This document shows positions 51,506 through 63,124 of a stretch of 64,000 bases of DNA, piece by piece; within the stretch, counting starts at the first letter, position 1; each line of letters starts with the position of its first letter. The DNA comes from Zeugodacus cucurbitae (Eukaryota > Arthropoda > Insecta > Diptera > Tephritidae): contig NC_071670.1 of assembly GCF_028554725.1 (NCBI RefSeq), forward strand, positions 34,776,001-34,840,000, given 5' to 3'. The translations under genes were made by a program, and so were the position numbers. Below the pieces are notes generated by a model that was not told where the DNA came from, did no database searches, and was given only the letters and a program-made list of their open reading frames with translations.

Positions 51506-52703
51506 TATAAATAATAATAAGGAGTGATCCGTATTGTAGTAACTAACCAAAAAATAACTTTTGAATTTTCTTTTAATTCGAAAATGACTCAAACATACAA
51601 TCTCTTCAAAATTGTCATCAAATCTGAGTAGAAAATTGTATTCATCTATATAAGGTAATTTTGAATAAATATGAGATTCGAACAACTCTTAGGGCAACTC
51701 TGACAAGCAATAAGGAGACACCTCATCAGTTATTTTAAATTGACAAGTCTAACTAGCAGATTTTTAATCTAACCCCAACCTGACGATTGCCATGAGGAGC
51801 AACTGACTTAGGTGGTGTACTTTAAATTAGTTTTTTTCAAAGCAGCGAGAGTAAGAAAGTATATCTAATATACGATTTGACCCTTTATGTTCGATCAGTC
51901 AATGTCAATGTATGCCTTTTGTCATTTGGCAATATATATTCGTATTATACCGATTGACTAAATGAATTTCTTCATTTTTTCTGCCGCAACATGTTGTACT
52001 CAACGGTTGTTTGTAATGCCATAAAATGATTGCAATAGATACTCGTAGTATATATATAGAAAATAACTCATACTCGCGAAATAAGTTTAAATGAAGTTCG
52101 GCCGATCTTCCGGCAGTGCAAATTGCTTAATTTCATCCAAAAATTTCAACTCAATTTAATAGATATTTAAATACTCCAATGGATAACCTCAAGCATTAAC
52201 TAACTCAGACAATCGAAAATAATTAGATTAATTATTAAATTAATTATATTATTTAATTTTAGATTAATTAAATAACAACTAACAACTAACAAGAGATTGA
52301 AATCTATTCACAATATTGCCTTAGTTCCATAATATATATGTATATTGAACTTAATATGGTGATCTGATGATCTCCGACATCCCAGTTATTCTTATATCGT
52401 ATGCATCGGTAAATACATAAATAATTTTATTGAATTATTAAATTATAAAATTTGGGAAATGTATCACTCGTTTTGGATAGCTTAAAAACTTATGCATCCC
52501 GAGACTTTATATACGCCTTATAATAATTTATGAGCATAGGCTTAATTTTATCTCGGTAAAAAAATAAATCGTTATGAATTTAGATGAGATTAAGATTAAA
52601 ATATCATCGACTCAATCGACTGAACTCATCATATCGTCAGTGGACACACGCAATAGGGTACTAATAACTAATAAAAACGGTCCAAACTTTATTTTTTCTG
52701 TAT
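51506..52703. other. Intergenic DNA, nothing recognised
   Basis: AT-rich; no gene or element seen. Confidence 0.5.
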
Positions 52704-53683
52704 ATATCGAATTGCACCAAAAACTCCGTCATGATTGGGAAGGACCTCTCCGAGCCGTTCGATACCAAACGAGGTTTCAGACAAGGTGACTCACTATCGT
52801 GCGACTTCTTTAACCTGATGCTGGAAAAAATTATAAGAGCTGCAGAGCTAAATAGAGAAGGTACAATCTTCTACAAGAGGGTACAGTTCCTGGCGTACGA
52901 AACAACCGCGCCGTTTGTTCTGCTTTTTCCCGCATGGATAAGGAGGCGAAGCGAATGGGTCTGGAGGTGAATGAGGACAAGACGAAATATCTCCTGTCAT
53001 CAAACAAACAGTCGGCGCATTCGCGTCTTGGCTACCACGTCCCTGTTGACAGTCATAACTTCGAGGTCGTAGATAATTTCGTATACCTGGGAACCAGCAT
53101 CAACAACACGAACAATGTCAGCCTTGAAATCCAGCGCAGAATAACTCTTTCCAACAGGTGCTACTTTGGACTGAGTAGGCAATTGAACAGTAAAGTCCTC
53201 TCTCGACGAACCAAAATCAAACTCTACAAGTCGCTTATCATTCCCGTCCTGCTTTACGGTGCAGAAGCTTGGACGACGACACTAGGAGTTTTCGAGAGGA
53301 AAATTTTGCGAAAGATTTATGGTCCTCAGAACATTGGCAACGGCGAATACCGCAGACGATGGAACGATGAGCTGTACGAGTTATACGACGACATTGACAT
53401 AGTTCAGCGAATAAAAAGACAGCAGCTACGCTGGCTAGGTCATGTTGTCCGAATGGACGAAAACACTCCAGCCCTGAAAGTGTTCGATGCAGTACCCGCC
53501 GGAGGAAGCCGAGGAAGGGGAAGGCCTCCACTCTGTTGGAGGGACCAGGTGGAGAGCGACCTGGTTACACTTGGGATCTCCACCTGGCGCCGAACTGCAA
53601 AGGAGAGAGAGAGGTGGCGCACTAACGTCGATTCGGCTATAACCGGCTAAACGGTTGCAACGCCAATCACATACATATCGAAT
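52704..53683 (+). mobile_element. RTE-like retrotransposon, copy 4, with 9-bp target duplication
   Basis: ATATCGAAT occurs at 52704-52712 and 53675-53683, bounding a 962-bp copy. It starts in the RT palm ('GKDLSEPFDTKRGFRQGDSL', 'SCDFFNLMLEKIIRAAELNR'). About 25 bases covering the YADD active site are deleted near 52899. From 52934 it has a 238-codon open frame: 'MDKEAKRMGLEVNEDKTKYL', 'VDNFVYLGTSINNTNNVSLE', 'RRTKIKLYKSLIIPVLLYG', 'RWLGHVVRMDENTPALKVFD', 'GGSRGRGRPPLCWRDQV', ending DSAITG-stop at 53650. An 18-base in-frame deletion removes 'MSTSDE'. The 3' hairpin and CACATAC end are complete. It is the best-preserved copy in the window but is catalytically dead. Confidence 0.92.
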
Positions 53684-53825
53684 ATAGTGATCGTCGCATT
53701 AATTTAATTTAGTGTCTGTGGCCAATTTGTAAAATGCCACGAGAAAGAGAAATAGTAAATTGCTTTCATCGGTATGGGATTCCATTTCAAAATTGGACCA
53801 AGAAAAATTTTTTAATAAACCCATT

Positions 53826-54121
53826 GGTCTAGAACTTTGCTCCGCCGTTTTCCAATAGATGTCTCTAGGGTCAAGCACTGGTCGATTAAATCGTTTTATA
53901 TCGATCTAGGACATTTCTGTCAACATGAACCCAACAAAATTTTGTAGAGATCTATTTGCATCGCAAACTTATTCGCAACTGAAATGTCACCTTTTTAGCC
54001 GAATTCTCGACATTTGCGGGAAATTTTGCTTTTCTTTTTTATTTCCAAGAAAAGTGCGACTGTCTTAAGTGAAAAAAGCCTTAAACTTACAAAAAAAACG
54101 GCGGAAGCAAAGTTGTAGGCC
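53826..54121. mobile_element. Mariner-derived MITE, copy 1 (296 bp)
   Basis: Inverted termini 'GGTCTAGAACTTTGCTCCG' on the left and 'CGGAAGCAAAGTTGTAGGCC' on the right. The internal sequence is colinear with the copy at 60295-60634, including 'CCAATAGATGTCTC', 'GGGTCAAGCACTGGTC' and 'GTCAACATGAACCCAAC'. The transposase-like centre is shorter here: the block around 60540-60582 of the other copy is missing. TA follows the right end (54122-54123), as expected for mariner; the left TA is not preserved. Confidence 0.85.
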
Positions 54122-55740
54122 TAATATATTTTAAAAATGGAATAAATTTTACTAGAATTCCTAAGATTCTCTAAAAAATTATTTAATCTTCGACACTGAA
54201 ACGCCCGAACTTTGTACACCCTTACATGGATTTCATTTAATTGACAGCACAATTTTTGCATGAAATTGTTTCGATTAACTGTGAATAAAATCACGCCGCG
54301 TCGACAATACTCAGTTGGTGTTGATTCTGGCGCTGTCGGTGTCAAACGCCAACACCACAAACAACACCAACGCCAGTTGACTGGCCACTGTGATGACATC
54401 AAACACGCCACACACGAATCGCACGTCGTCGCTGTGGACAAGGTGAAGTGAGGTTATATGCTCATGCATTGCGGCATTGTGTGTGTGTGTTGGTTTGTGG
54501 CGGCTTGGTGAATTGAATTTAGACGAGTTTTTTGGCACAATTGAGGGGGCTTTTGTTTTGGTCGCCGTTCGCAAACACAATTGCAAACAAGTGAAATAAT
54601 AACAAACGTTGTTTAGAAAAAGCAGAGAAACACAAATTCGGAAAGAACCCCCACAAAAAATGCAAAAAAAAATTCACTTAAATATGGGAATGTGGTGTGT
54701 ATGTATGTATGTATGTTTGTATTTCTGTGCTGGAAAAGCTTGTTAACGAGCTCACGCGAGTCGTTGGAAAGACAAAAACTATGAATGGCGTTTTTAGCGC
54801 AATTTTTTGTTTGTTGCTTTCGGTGCTTCTCCGCCATAATTTTTTGCGAACTTTTTGCACCTCATAAAAGTAATGAAAATTAAAAAAAAAATCAAAATGA
54901 TTGTGAAATGTAAATATTATTGTATTGTGGTGCGCTGTGGGTATTTAAAATCAGTGATAGACAATTAGTGCGCCACGCAAAGGCAAACGTGCCTCACGTG
55001 CGCCGCACTGCAACGCCTGAGCGATTGCCGTAATGAATGAACGAATGAATGAGTTAAATGGCTGAGGGAGTCAATGGGTAAATCTGTTGGGGTGTGCCAT
55101 AATTGTGACTGCACAGTGCGGATCCATTCAAATGCAATTACAAACTTACAAATGCACTTCAACGCTCATGCGCTGGCTAATTGTAGTGATGTGTCTGTCG
55201 TGTATGCGTTTGTGTGTGTGTGGGTGCCACTGACGCATGACTTCCCCTTTTTTACTACATTTAACCAAGTATTTAACCAAATCGGCCGCAAATTATTATT
55301 GCTTTTGTCATTTTCAGCATGTTTTGTTGTTGTCTTTTCTTTGTGGTTTTCAGTTTTTGGTCAGCAGCAGCGGTCAATGTTTGGTCAATGGTCACATAAG
55401 TGGCAACAGCTGTGCGCGCTGGTTTCTTAATTGCTCACCAAATTTGGTGACACCGATTTGTCATACAAACACACTCATAAACAAACAAATTTGCATACCT
55501 ATAATATAAAAACATACACATACATATGCAATGAATGAATACTTTAATATTCTACTTCCATATAATTGGTTACAGTTTAAAATTCCATTTTTGTGGCATG
55601 TATTCTTGAAATTTAAATAATTAAGAGTGTTTCACTTCTTGTTTAAAAGCATTTCAGTCCTTTAAAAATTTTATTGTGCAATATTTTTTTTATTGTGCAA
55701 TATATATTTTTATTGATCAGTATTTTTTTCCATAAAATTA
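54122..55740. other. Less AT-rich unique DNA, no gene recognised
   Basis: 54.2-55.5 kb has higher GC and more balanced composition than its surroundings, with short TG and TATG tracts (54478-54492, 54698-54715 and 55209-55222). ORFs up to 118 codons exist on both strands but carry no domain. A regulatory or conserved non-coding role is possible but not shown. Confidence 0.4.
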
Positions 55741-56200
55741 ATATTATGACCCTATTTTAACTATATTTTTACAGAGACACATTATTAGACGAAAAAGATT
55801 CTCCCTGAATTGCGATAAAATATCTGAGAGATTTACCGATATTTTCGATAAAAAATTATACTTAAGCACTGAGTTCTTCATGTTCGATATCCGGGGCCTT
55901 GAACAGTTATAGTTTGATTTTGACAATCCACAAATGATACTCAAATACAGTATTTGTGTAAAGTTTTATTGCACTTCATTGGTTCCTGATGTATATATTA
56001 TAAAGTCAACTAATCAGGTATAATGGTTGTGAACGGATTTCGCCCTTTTTCATGGGTAATGTCAGGAAGTCAAAAAAATATTGTGTACCGAATTTTATTG
56101 AATTCGGTCGAGTAGTTTTCGATGTATGGTTTATTACCCATAAATGGGCCATGCCGGATTTAAATTCCACTCGTTATCGTGATCATTATGATATACCACG
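55741..56200 (+). repeat. Family A repeat, direct-orientation fragment
   Basis: Colinear with about 37450-37910 of the near-complete copy: 'AAAATATCTGAGAGATTTAC', 'CACTGAGTTCTTCATGTTCG', 'CTCAAATACAGTATTTGTG', and then 'TTACCCATAAATGGGCC'. It then jumps to the distal part ('TCCACTCGTTATCGTGATCA' near 56167), so the middle is deleted. Confidence 0.82.
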
Positions 56201-56439
56201 TAAAGTACCACGTATGCGCCGTTTTTATCATGCCAAATGTAATGTCGAGATTTTGTGATGATCACAAGTTGATATTTTCATTAAGTTGAAAAACTGCTCT
56301 TTCGATTGTCAGCGCATGTTGCATAATGGATACCCACATTACTGTCTAGATGAATTATACAAATGACAATTACTATTTTGGTTTTAAGTACACCAACACT
56401 GGCCATAATTAATAGTAGGTTCTTTTGAACGCTTTTTTG

Positions 56440-56656
56440 TGTTTTAGCGTATAGTGTGGGATTCATAACGGTTGTTTGTGTCACCCAGAAATAAAAGAGT
56501 TAGATATGGGGTTATATATACATATCTAAATTATCGGGAAGACGAGTGGAGTTGAAATCCGGACGTCTCTGTCCGTCCGTCCGTTAATAAAATTAAATAA
56601 ATAAATTGCGAGAGTATAAAATGTTCGGTTACACCCGAACTTTGCTCTTCCTTACT
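56440..56656 (-). repeat. Family A repeat, short inverted copy holding only the two ends
   Basis: On the minus strand this starts at 56656 with 'AACAAGTAAGGAAGAGCAAA', the GTTCGG/CCGAAC hairpin and TTTATACTCTCGCA. It then goes straight to the GGACGGACGGACAGAG run and the distal 'CCCCATATCTAACTC' and 'ACAACCGTTATG' words. About 1.2 kb of the middle is missing, so this is a MITE-like deletion derivative. It lies in opposite orientation to the fragment at 55741-56200. Confidence 0.83.
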
Positions 56657-58631
56657 TGTTTTGACTGAAAAATGTTAAATGTGTCGGTCTTTTCATTCAT
56701 TTGTAGTGTATTCCTTTCGATGATTCGATTTGTATATTGACGAGATGAACCATTACTTGCAATTCTGAAGCAAATTTTACATTATTGGCGAAAAAACAGA
56801 AATTTTCCGAAAGCAGAATTATCCATCAATAAAGTTAGGAATTGCCACTGGTTGACTTTTGATCTGGAAACTAAATAAATCTATATTTTCCAACGACAAA
56901 ATTATAACGAACTCTACTAAAAAATATATTTATTTTGAAGTCCTCAAATATTTATTTGAATTTGTTTCAAATGACTCAGCATTTTCCCATATAGGGTGCT
57001 GTTGGAGTCGTGTAATATGAGAGAATATCATTTAGAGCAAGATAAGGCTGAAGTTGAGTTTATTAAAATTACAATCACAAAAACGCCAGTCATGTTTGTA
57101 ATTACTATTTTTTATTGTCAAATTTTATGTAATAAACTCACATTTTTATTATTTTTTATGTCGATAACTCTTTAGAAAATATGAAACTGATTAAAACATT
57201 TTAAATTTTAGTAGCTATTAAAGCGATGATTTTTTTATTATGAAAGTGAACGTTAGTATAGAAATCAAAGAGTCATAGTGTAAGGAAAAAAATTCCATTT
57301 ATGAAACTATTTCTAGGCAGGCGTCTTCATACATATTTATAGAGACACAAGTTAGCTTCTAGCTTTTATAATAAAGCCACTGTGCCGTACGTTTAATTAC
57401 GCCAATTTTTATTGTCCCATTGACCTAACACCCAACTCGAGGCCTAATTAACTGATATACTTTTTAAACACACACACACACACATACATCTTCATTTTGT
57501 ATAAAGTATGACTATATTATCGTACGAAGTAAACTTATGTGCCTATTGCGCCCATTTGTCGCAACTATAATGAAGTCGGTGGCTGCTGACGGTGCGCGGT
57601 AGGTGCTATGGGGCTTGATAGACAGGCAGTTAGTTCGACTGATTGACTGACTGACTGTCGCCACGCATAAAACATACATACGACTGTATTAAAGCTCACT
57701 GAACAACGGCTGCGAATACGCATCGACGCTTGAGCTATCATCGGTAGGCACATAAATATGTATGAATCTGTCAAGCGAGTAAAAACTACGCCATACAAAC
57801 ATAAGCGTGTACTAGCGCATGCATAAATACATTAAATTCTTTTTTATTACTTACATACAGATTTGTAGGTATTTCTTTATAGTTATAAATTATGTATTCC
57901 CAACGGTTTGGGTGTGTGTGTGTATGCGTGTGTACATGAAAAAGGCAAAAATTAACATCAAATGTTTGTAAACAAAGCACAGAACATAAACATTGAACTA
58001 TTATGGCGGTCTAACAGAAATATATTTTTATGTATGTATGTGTGTATGTACATGCTACTCGTGCGTATGAATCAAAAGGGAAATCAAGAATGAAAAGTGA
58101 ATGACAGCAGTATAAATGAAGATGTTTGTAGACACAAGTGTATGTGTGTGTGTGTTCAAAATAAGACACGCACTTTTTAAAACAAGCTCTAAAACAGTAA
58201 AACAAAGTCTATAAAAGCTGAAATTTAATATGAAGTTACTGATGTACATACATAAATACACAGATAGGGGCATAATAGCGGAATATTTTATTGTAGCATA
58301 ACAAATGTTGTGAATGCAGGCGATCATACGTGTAACTGGGTCTTACACGCAAAGTTTTCTGCTAAAGAGTGTGTACTAAATGGGCTGAAAAGTTGTTGGT
58401 CTGATCGAAATCTGGCCAGAAACAGAAAATCACTATCAATTTTCTTTGAATACTAACTAACTTAACTAAAATTCCATGCCAATTTCTCAAACCGTTCTCA
58501 AATTATTATTATTCTAAAGTCCTCGAAACTGTACAATATCGAACCGGCATTAAAATCTTGGAATCTTGGAAAATCGTTACAACAAATGCTACGCTCCATA
58601 TTGAGATTATGACGAAGTATAATGCTACATA
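56657..58631. other. Intergenic DNA, nothing recognised
   Basis: AT-rich with CA/TG tracts at about 57470-57483, 57909-57922 and 58140-58154. No gene or element seen. Confidence 0.45.
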
Positions 58632-59100
58632 CAGTGGAACTTCTCTAACTCGAATCACTATAATCCACAAAAAAACTTCGAGTTATAGAAATTTTAATTA
58701 AAACATATATTTTTCAAAAAAGCTGTAAAATATAGATTTACCCACAGTTTTAGTTATTTACTTCGCAAAAAATTTTATTTAAATACATTAAAACATGTAT
58801 TCTATAATTTTGATTGTTGCACTTTGCTATTGTTTGGCTCTTCACGTCTGTATACCATGCCTTTATTACACGATTTATGAAATCTGTATGTGTAATATCA
58901 TAATTTTTGTTCGCCTCCATACGAATATAGAGACTCCTTTAAAATTGTTCCTTGATAGTAAAATTTTAAATTTTGTATTATGCTCTGACCAAAAAGTTCC
59001 ATTTATGGGAGCAAATGTGTATGAATTTTGTCTTCTATTGCCAATTTAAGAGTTCGAGTTATGGAGAACTTCGAGTTATAGAAGTTTGAGTTATGGACTG
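58632..59100. mobile_element. MITE-like element with CAGT...ACTG ends (Tc/pogo-like)
   Basis: Begins CAGTGGAACTTCTCTAACTC after a TA at 58630-58631, and ends with a cluster of 'TTCGAGTTAT(A/G)GA' words and ACTG at 59097-59100. The unit 'CTTCGAGTTATAGAA' occurs near 58675 and again near 59070, with two variants beside it, as subterminal repeats. TA target choice and CAGT ends fit the pogo/Tigger branch of the Tc/mariner superfamily, but the terminal repeats are diverged and there is no transposase. The 84-codon ORF inside (58795-59049) has no domain. Confidence 0.6.
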
Positions 59101-60294
59101 TGTATATATTTTCATTGTAGTCTAAAGACTTTTCAGTTCTTGTATTAGAAGGCAGGGAATACTGTAAGAAATATAGTGTATAATAAAAGGGTACCAAAAA
59201 ATATTTACAATTTGATTGACGAGGGCAAGATAAATATAATTCATGAAAACTAGTTTCAATTAATTCAAAAAGTTATACTTCAAAGTAAAATTTTCATCAA
59301 ATATAATGATTCCTTTTAAAATAAATGATAAACCTCCTCAGTTCTTCGAATGGTGGAGTATGTAGTTGGCATTTGAGAATAAGTGCTAGAACTAACTAAT
59401 TGATACGAACTTGGATATTCCGTCGAGGGTTATTTACTAGACAGTATTCTTCAAATGGGACTACAACGGGACTACTAGAAATAAGCTTTAGACCTATCAG
59501 AACACACTAGGTTAATTGATAGCATGAAACTCGATTTCATGTCAAGAGCTCATAACTAGCGCAGTGAGCTGGAGTCTGGGCAGCAACTGATCGAATGTTG
59601 TCATAGAAATCATCCTTGTAGACATTTTTCTAATAGAATCGTAAACCAAAAACTCGCCAATATGAAAATACGTCAAAGAGCGTAATTCTACAACAAGGCA
59701 CCGAAAATCATTCACATAGAGTTGAGGAGTGTTTCTTCAAAAGATTAAGTGTGCACTGTTGTTCTTAGTGCTAATATACAAAATTTCGTCACTTAGATTA
59801 TGATCTGAACGAGATACCTTCCAAGTAAAACATAAAAATATAGGTAGGCTGGAGAAGAAGTAAGAAAGGAACCTGTTAAAACCAACAAAGCTGAGTATTG
59901 TGAAATTTGCAAGCATAAGGTCTATTAAAAGTACTGGGAGAAGACTGGATTTTAAAATATATAAAAAGTTTGGAAGAGTTACAAAAGACTGTATAGAATT
60001 ATATTTGTTTTTTTTTTTAGAAAAAAACGTTAAGATGAAAAGACGCTCCTCAGTTATAATATAATATATTTTACTCTTGATTACGATAAGAATTTCTACA
60101 TATTTCGATATGATTCCGTGTTCCTATCTATATCTTGATATCCTGTGTTCTATATATTACTACAAAAAATCTTTTCTTTGTGATTCAATTCCTGGATCTT
60201 CTTATGGATCTTTCTTTAGATGACATTGATATAAACTATTGAACTTACCATAAAACAGGGGTTAAATATCCGCCTCAACGCCAACAACATATTA
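59101..60294. other. Intergenic DNA, nothing recognised
   Basis: AT-rich; short chance ORFs only. Confidence 0.5.
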
Positions 60295-60634
60295 GGTCTA
60301 CAACTTTGCTTCCGCCGTTTTCCAATAGATGTCTCAAGGGTCAAGCACTGGTCAATTAAATCGATTTTTTTATATCGATCTTGGACATTTGTGTCAACAT
60401 TAACCCAACAAAATATTTGTAGAGATCTGTTTGCATCCCAAACTTATTCTCAACTGAAAATGTAACTTTATGAGCCGAATTCTCGACATATGGGGCAAAT
60501 TTTGCTTTTCTTTTTTAATTCCAAGGAAAGTGCGGCTGAGGCTCATCGGATGCTTTCGGATACGTACGGTGAGGCTGTTCTAAGTGAAAAAAGCCGTAAA
60601 TTTTCAAAAAACGGCGGAAGCAAAGTTGTGGACC
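60295..60634 (+). mobile_element. Mariner-derived MITE, copy 2 (340 bp) with N-terminal transposase remnant
   Basis: Left terminus 'GGTCTACAACTTTGCTTCCG', right terminus 'CGGAAGCAAAGTTGTGGACC'. The plus strand at about 60500-60595 encodes 'QILLFFFNSKES' and then 'AAEAHRMLSDTYGEAVLSE', the N-terminal helix-turn-helix of mariner transposases. It runs directly into the right terminus, so the element arose by internal deletion of a full mariner. CATATTA flanks both sides (60288-60294 and 60635-60641). Mariner duplicates only TA, so either the longer match is chance or the right TA has mutated. Confidence 0.87.
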
Positions 60635-63048
60635 CATATTATTTGTAGAAACTTTCGCGCGAAGTGAGAAAATCCATTGAGAGTATTGTGTGAAATGTAT
60701 TTATTTTGGCCAATGATATGCTAACATTTCATTCTAGGGAGTATATACGTATGATAATCTATTTGAAATTCCCATAAAGGGACTGGTAACATCTCAGCTG
60801 ACAAATGCTGCCTCGGGTAATTGTTTCCAAAAACGTTAGTGAACTCAAAAAAATAACCGAGTTTTGTTTGCTGCTCTATATGCATTTGATTATTTTAGTG
60901 AATATACTTTTGCTACTGGCTTGTGAATAGCATCACTTCCAGTAATCGGGATTTATGTTTTTCATAAATCACGAACCCTTCTGGGTCCTCTTGGCAATTA
61001 GATAATAAGAACAAAATTAGTTTACACACACTCTTAGAGAACATCGATTCGCGTCTTGGTATTACCAGTTTTTTAAGTTCAACGACTACAACAACACAAA
61101 CTACCACTTAACATAACTTGTAAGAGCGGCATTGAGCAGCAAAACTACAGTGAAGAGTGGCAAATGTAAAACTATTTCGATGTATTTCGCATTTTTGAAG
61201 TACTCATATACATTTAAATTTATTTGCTATAAACTTTTAAATAAATACATACAAACATACATATTTACATATTTACATATATATGTATTTAAGTATGTAG
61301 GTATGTACTTGTGAGTTTTAATTAATTTTTTATGCGCTCTGCCAACCAGTTAGCAAACGCTCATCATAACCGCACTTCACTGCCGCCAACGGACTTACTT
61401 CGTTACATACATACATACATACTTACTTACATTTGCTTGTATGTAGGTGTGTGTGTGTGCGATTCATATGCTAGTTTGACAAGTGTAGTTCAAGTTCATG
61501 ATCACGCTTACCTTCGAATTTAAGCGTATGTTTTTTGTTGCTTTTGCATACATAAAGCTTTACATACATACTTACAGCCAAGCGCTTACTAACTTAGCAA
61601 GTGTCTAGCACTACTACTTGTTAAGAAAAAAATTCGCAATTCGGTTAAGGTAGTGCTTTGGCTTCGCAGCCGTTCTCATACTACTTGTATATATGTACGT
61701 ACGTATGTATGTATGTATTGCTTTTAATTTTATTGTTCTCCACTTGAGTTGTGCGCGGCGCTGCCTCTTTTTTCAAGTTTCGCCTCGAACTTGGCACGCA
61801 TTTTTCGAGTGCGACTTTACTGGCTAACCAATGAGTCGTTAGTGTTTCAGTCAAATTTACCAACACACACAGTCAAATGCTTGGCATTACAGGTTCTATT
61901 GCCGTTTTGTGAAGAATTGGTAGTGTGTACAAACATACATACTTATCTGAAAAAACTAAATGCGTAATTGTGTTCTGCTGCGTTGAAGCACGGCTTTTTA
62001 AGTATTTTATCATGGTTTTGTTGTTGTTTTTGTCTTTTTTTATCTGTTGGCTTTTATTTGTTTAGCTTTCATTTTCGGCATTTATCGCTGATGATTTTTC
62101 CATTTTTGCTCCGCATTTTTTCGTTTCTTTTTTGTTTTATAGATTTTTGTATTGTCAGCATTTGGCAGTTTGGGCATAAGTTTTGAACTCTTTTCTGAAG
62201 TGTATTACCAAATAATTAGGCACTCAACAGTTTGTTGGCTTTCATTTATTGCGACGTAAGTTTACGATTGTGATACGTGTGTAAGTGCTTATAAACTGAC
62301 TACACACCTTCGTACATACCAATCAAAGTCTTTTTTCAACTTAACCCACAGGGAAAACCATAAATTCCGTTCTACTGGCACTTCATGTGAATATTAGAAA
62401 TATTTCATGCAGCTTCTTAGCCAGCAAGCGAGTTATATGTACTAATATATATACTATCTTTCGTTACATTAATAGTTTCGGTATGACTCTTCTTGGTAGG
62501 CTTATATTAAAGGCTATACCAAAATATCCCTGTTGTTAGCTCAAAATATTCAAATGTTTAAAATACTTTGTTAATCAACTTTTCGATAGCGCTGTTTCGA
62601 CCAATTTAATTTAGACCAGTCGTCAAAATCAACATTGGTCGCGAAAGTATACTAAAGTGGTATTCAAACTGTCAGAAACAGAATTTAGTTTAGCTTTTCC
62701 GCACAGCGCAATAAATTTAGTACAATAAGCTGTCTTTCGAACAGCCAGCTACTCGATTAACGATCAGCTGTTATATAGTCTCAGCAGTTTCAACTCGATT
62801 TGTATTCGATTAAAAATGGATTTAGTAAAATAAGATTTTTCTTTTGTATGGTAAATCAATCTAAATTAGCGCTTTAATCGAGCAAAGGGCAAATGATTGA
62901 TCCTCCAGTGCCAAAAGGCTTTTAATTCCGAACATGTTTGGAAGGAAATTTTACTATTATTAAGATTTCATTGCCCAGAGAGCACTTAGTCTTGAGCCAA
63001 GCTTTTATTAGATGGGCTAGTTGTTCGATATCCGTAATAGTATAATAG
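60635..63048. other. Intergenic DNA, no gene recognised
   Basis: 61.1-61.75 kb is dense in CATA/TATG microsatellites (for example 61404-61420 and 61695-61718). 61.75-62.35 kb is less AT-rich and unique, with chance ORFs. No known element. Confidence 0.45.
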
Positions 63049-63124
63049 TATACTCCTTGATTCGGCTATAATCGCTTAAAGCGGTTCCTACGCCAAATAT
63101 ATATATATATATATATATACTCCT
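63049..63124 (+). mobile_element. 58-bp RTE-like 3'-end micro-insertion with 9-bp target duplication
   Basis: TATACTCCT flanks both sides (63049-63057 and 63116-63124). Between them lie 'GATTCGGCTATAATCGCT' and TAA (Asp-Ser-Ala-Ile-Ile-Ala-stop), the second hairpin arm, 'CCTACGCCAA' and a long AT-repeat tail to about 63115. This is subfamily A, the same as copy 1 and the insertion at 51436. The right duplication overlaps the AT tail, so its outer bases are less certain. Confidence 0.82.

Noticed and set aside
58795..59049. 84-codon ORF inside the CAGT-ended element as a transposase
   Set aside because: Hydrophobic, no DDE or DNA-binding motif; likely chance.
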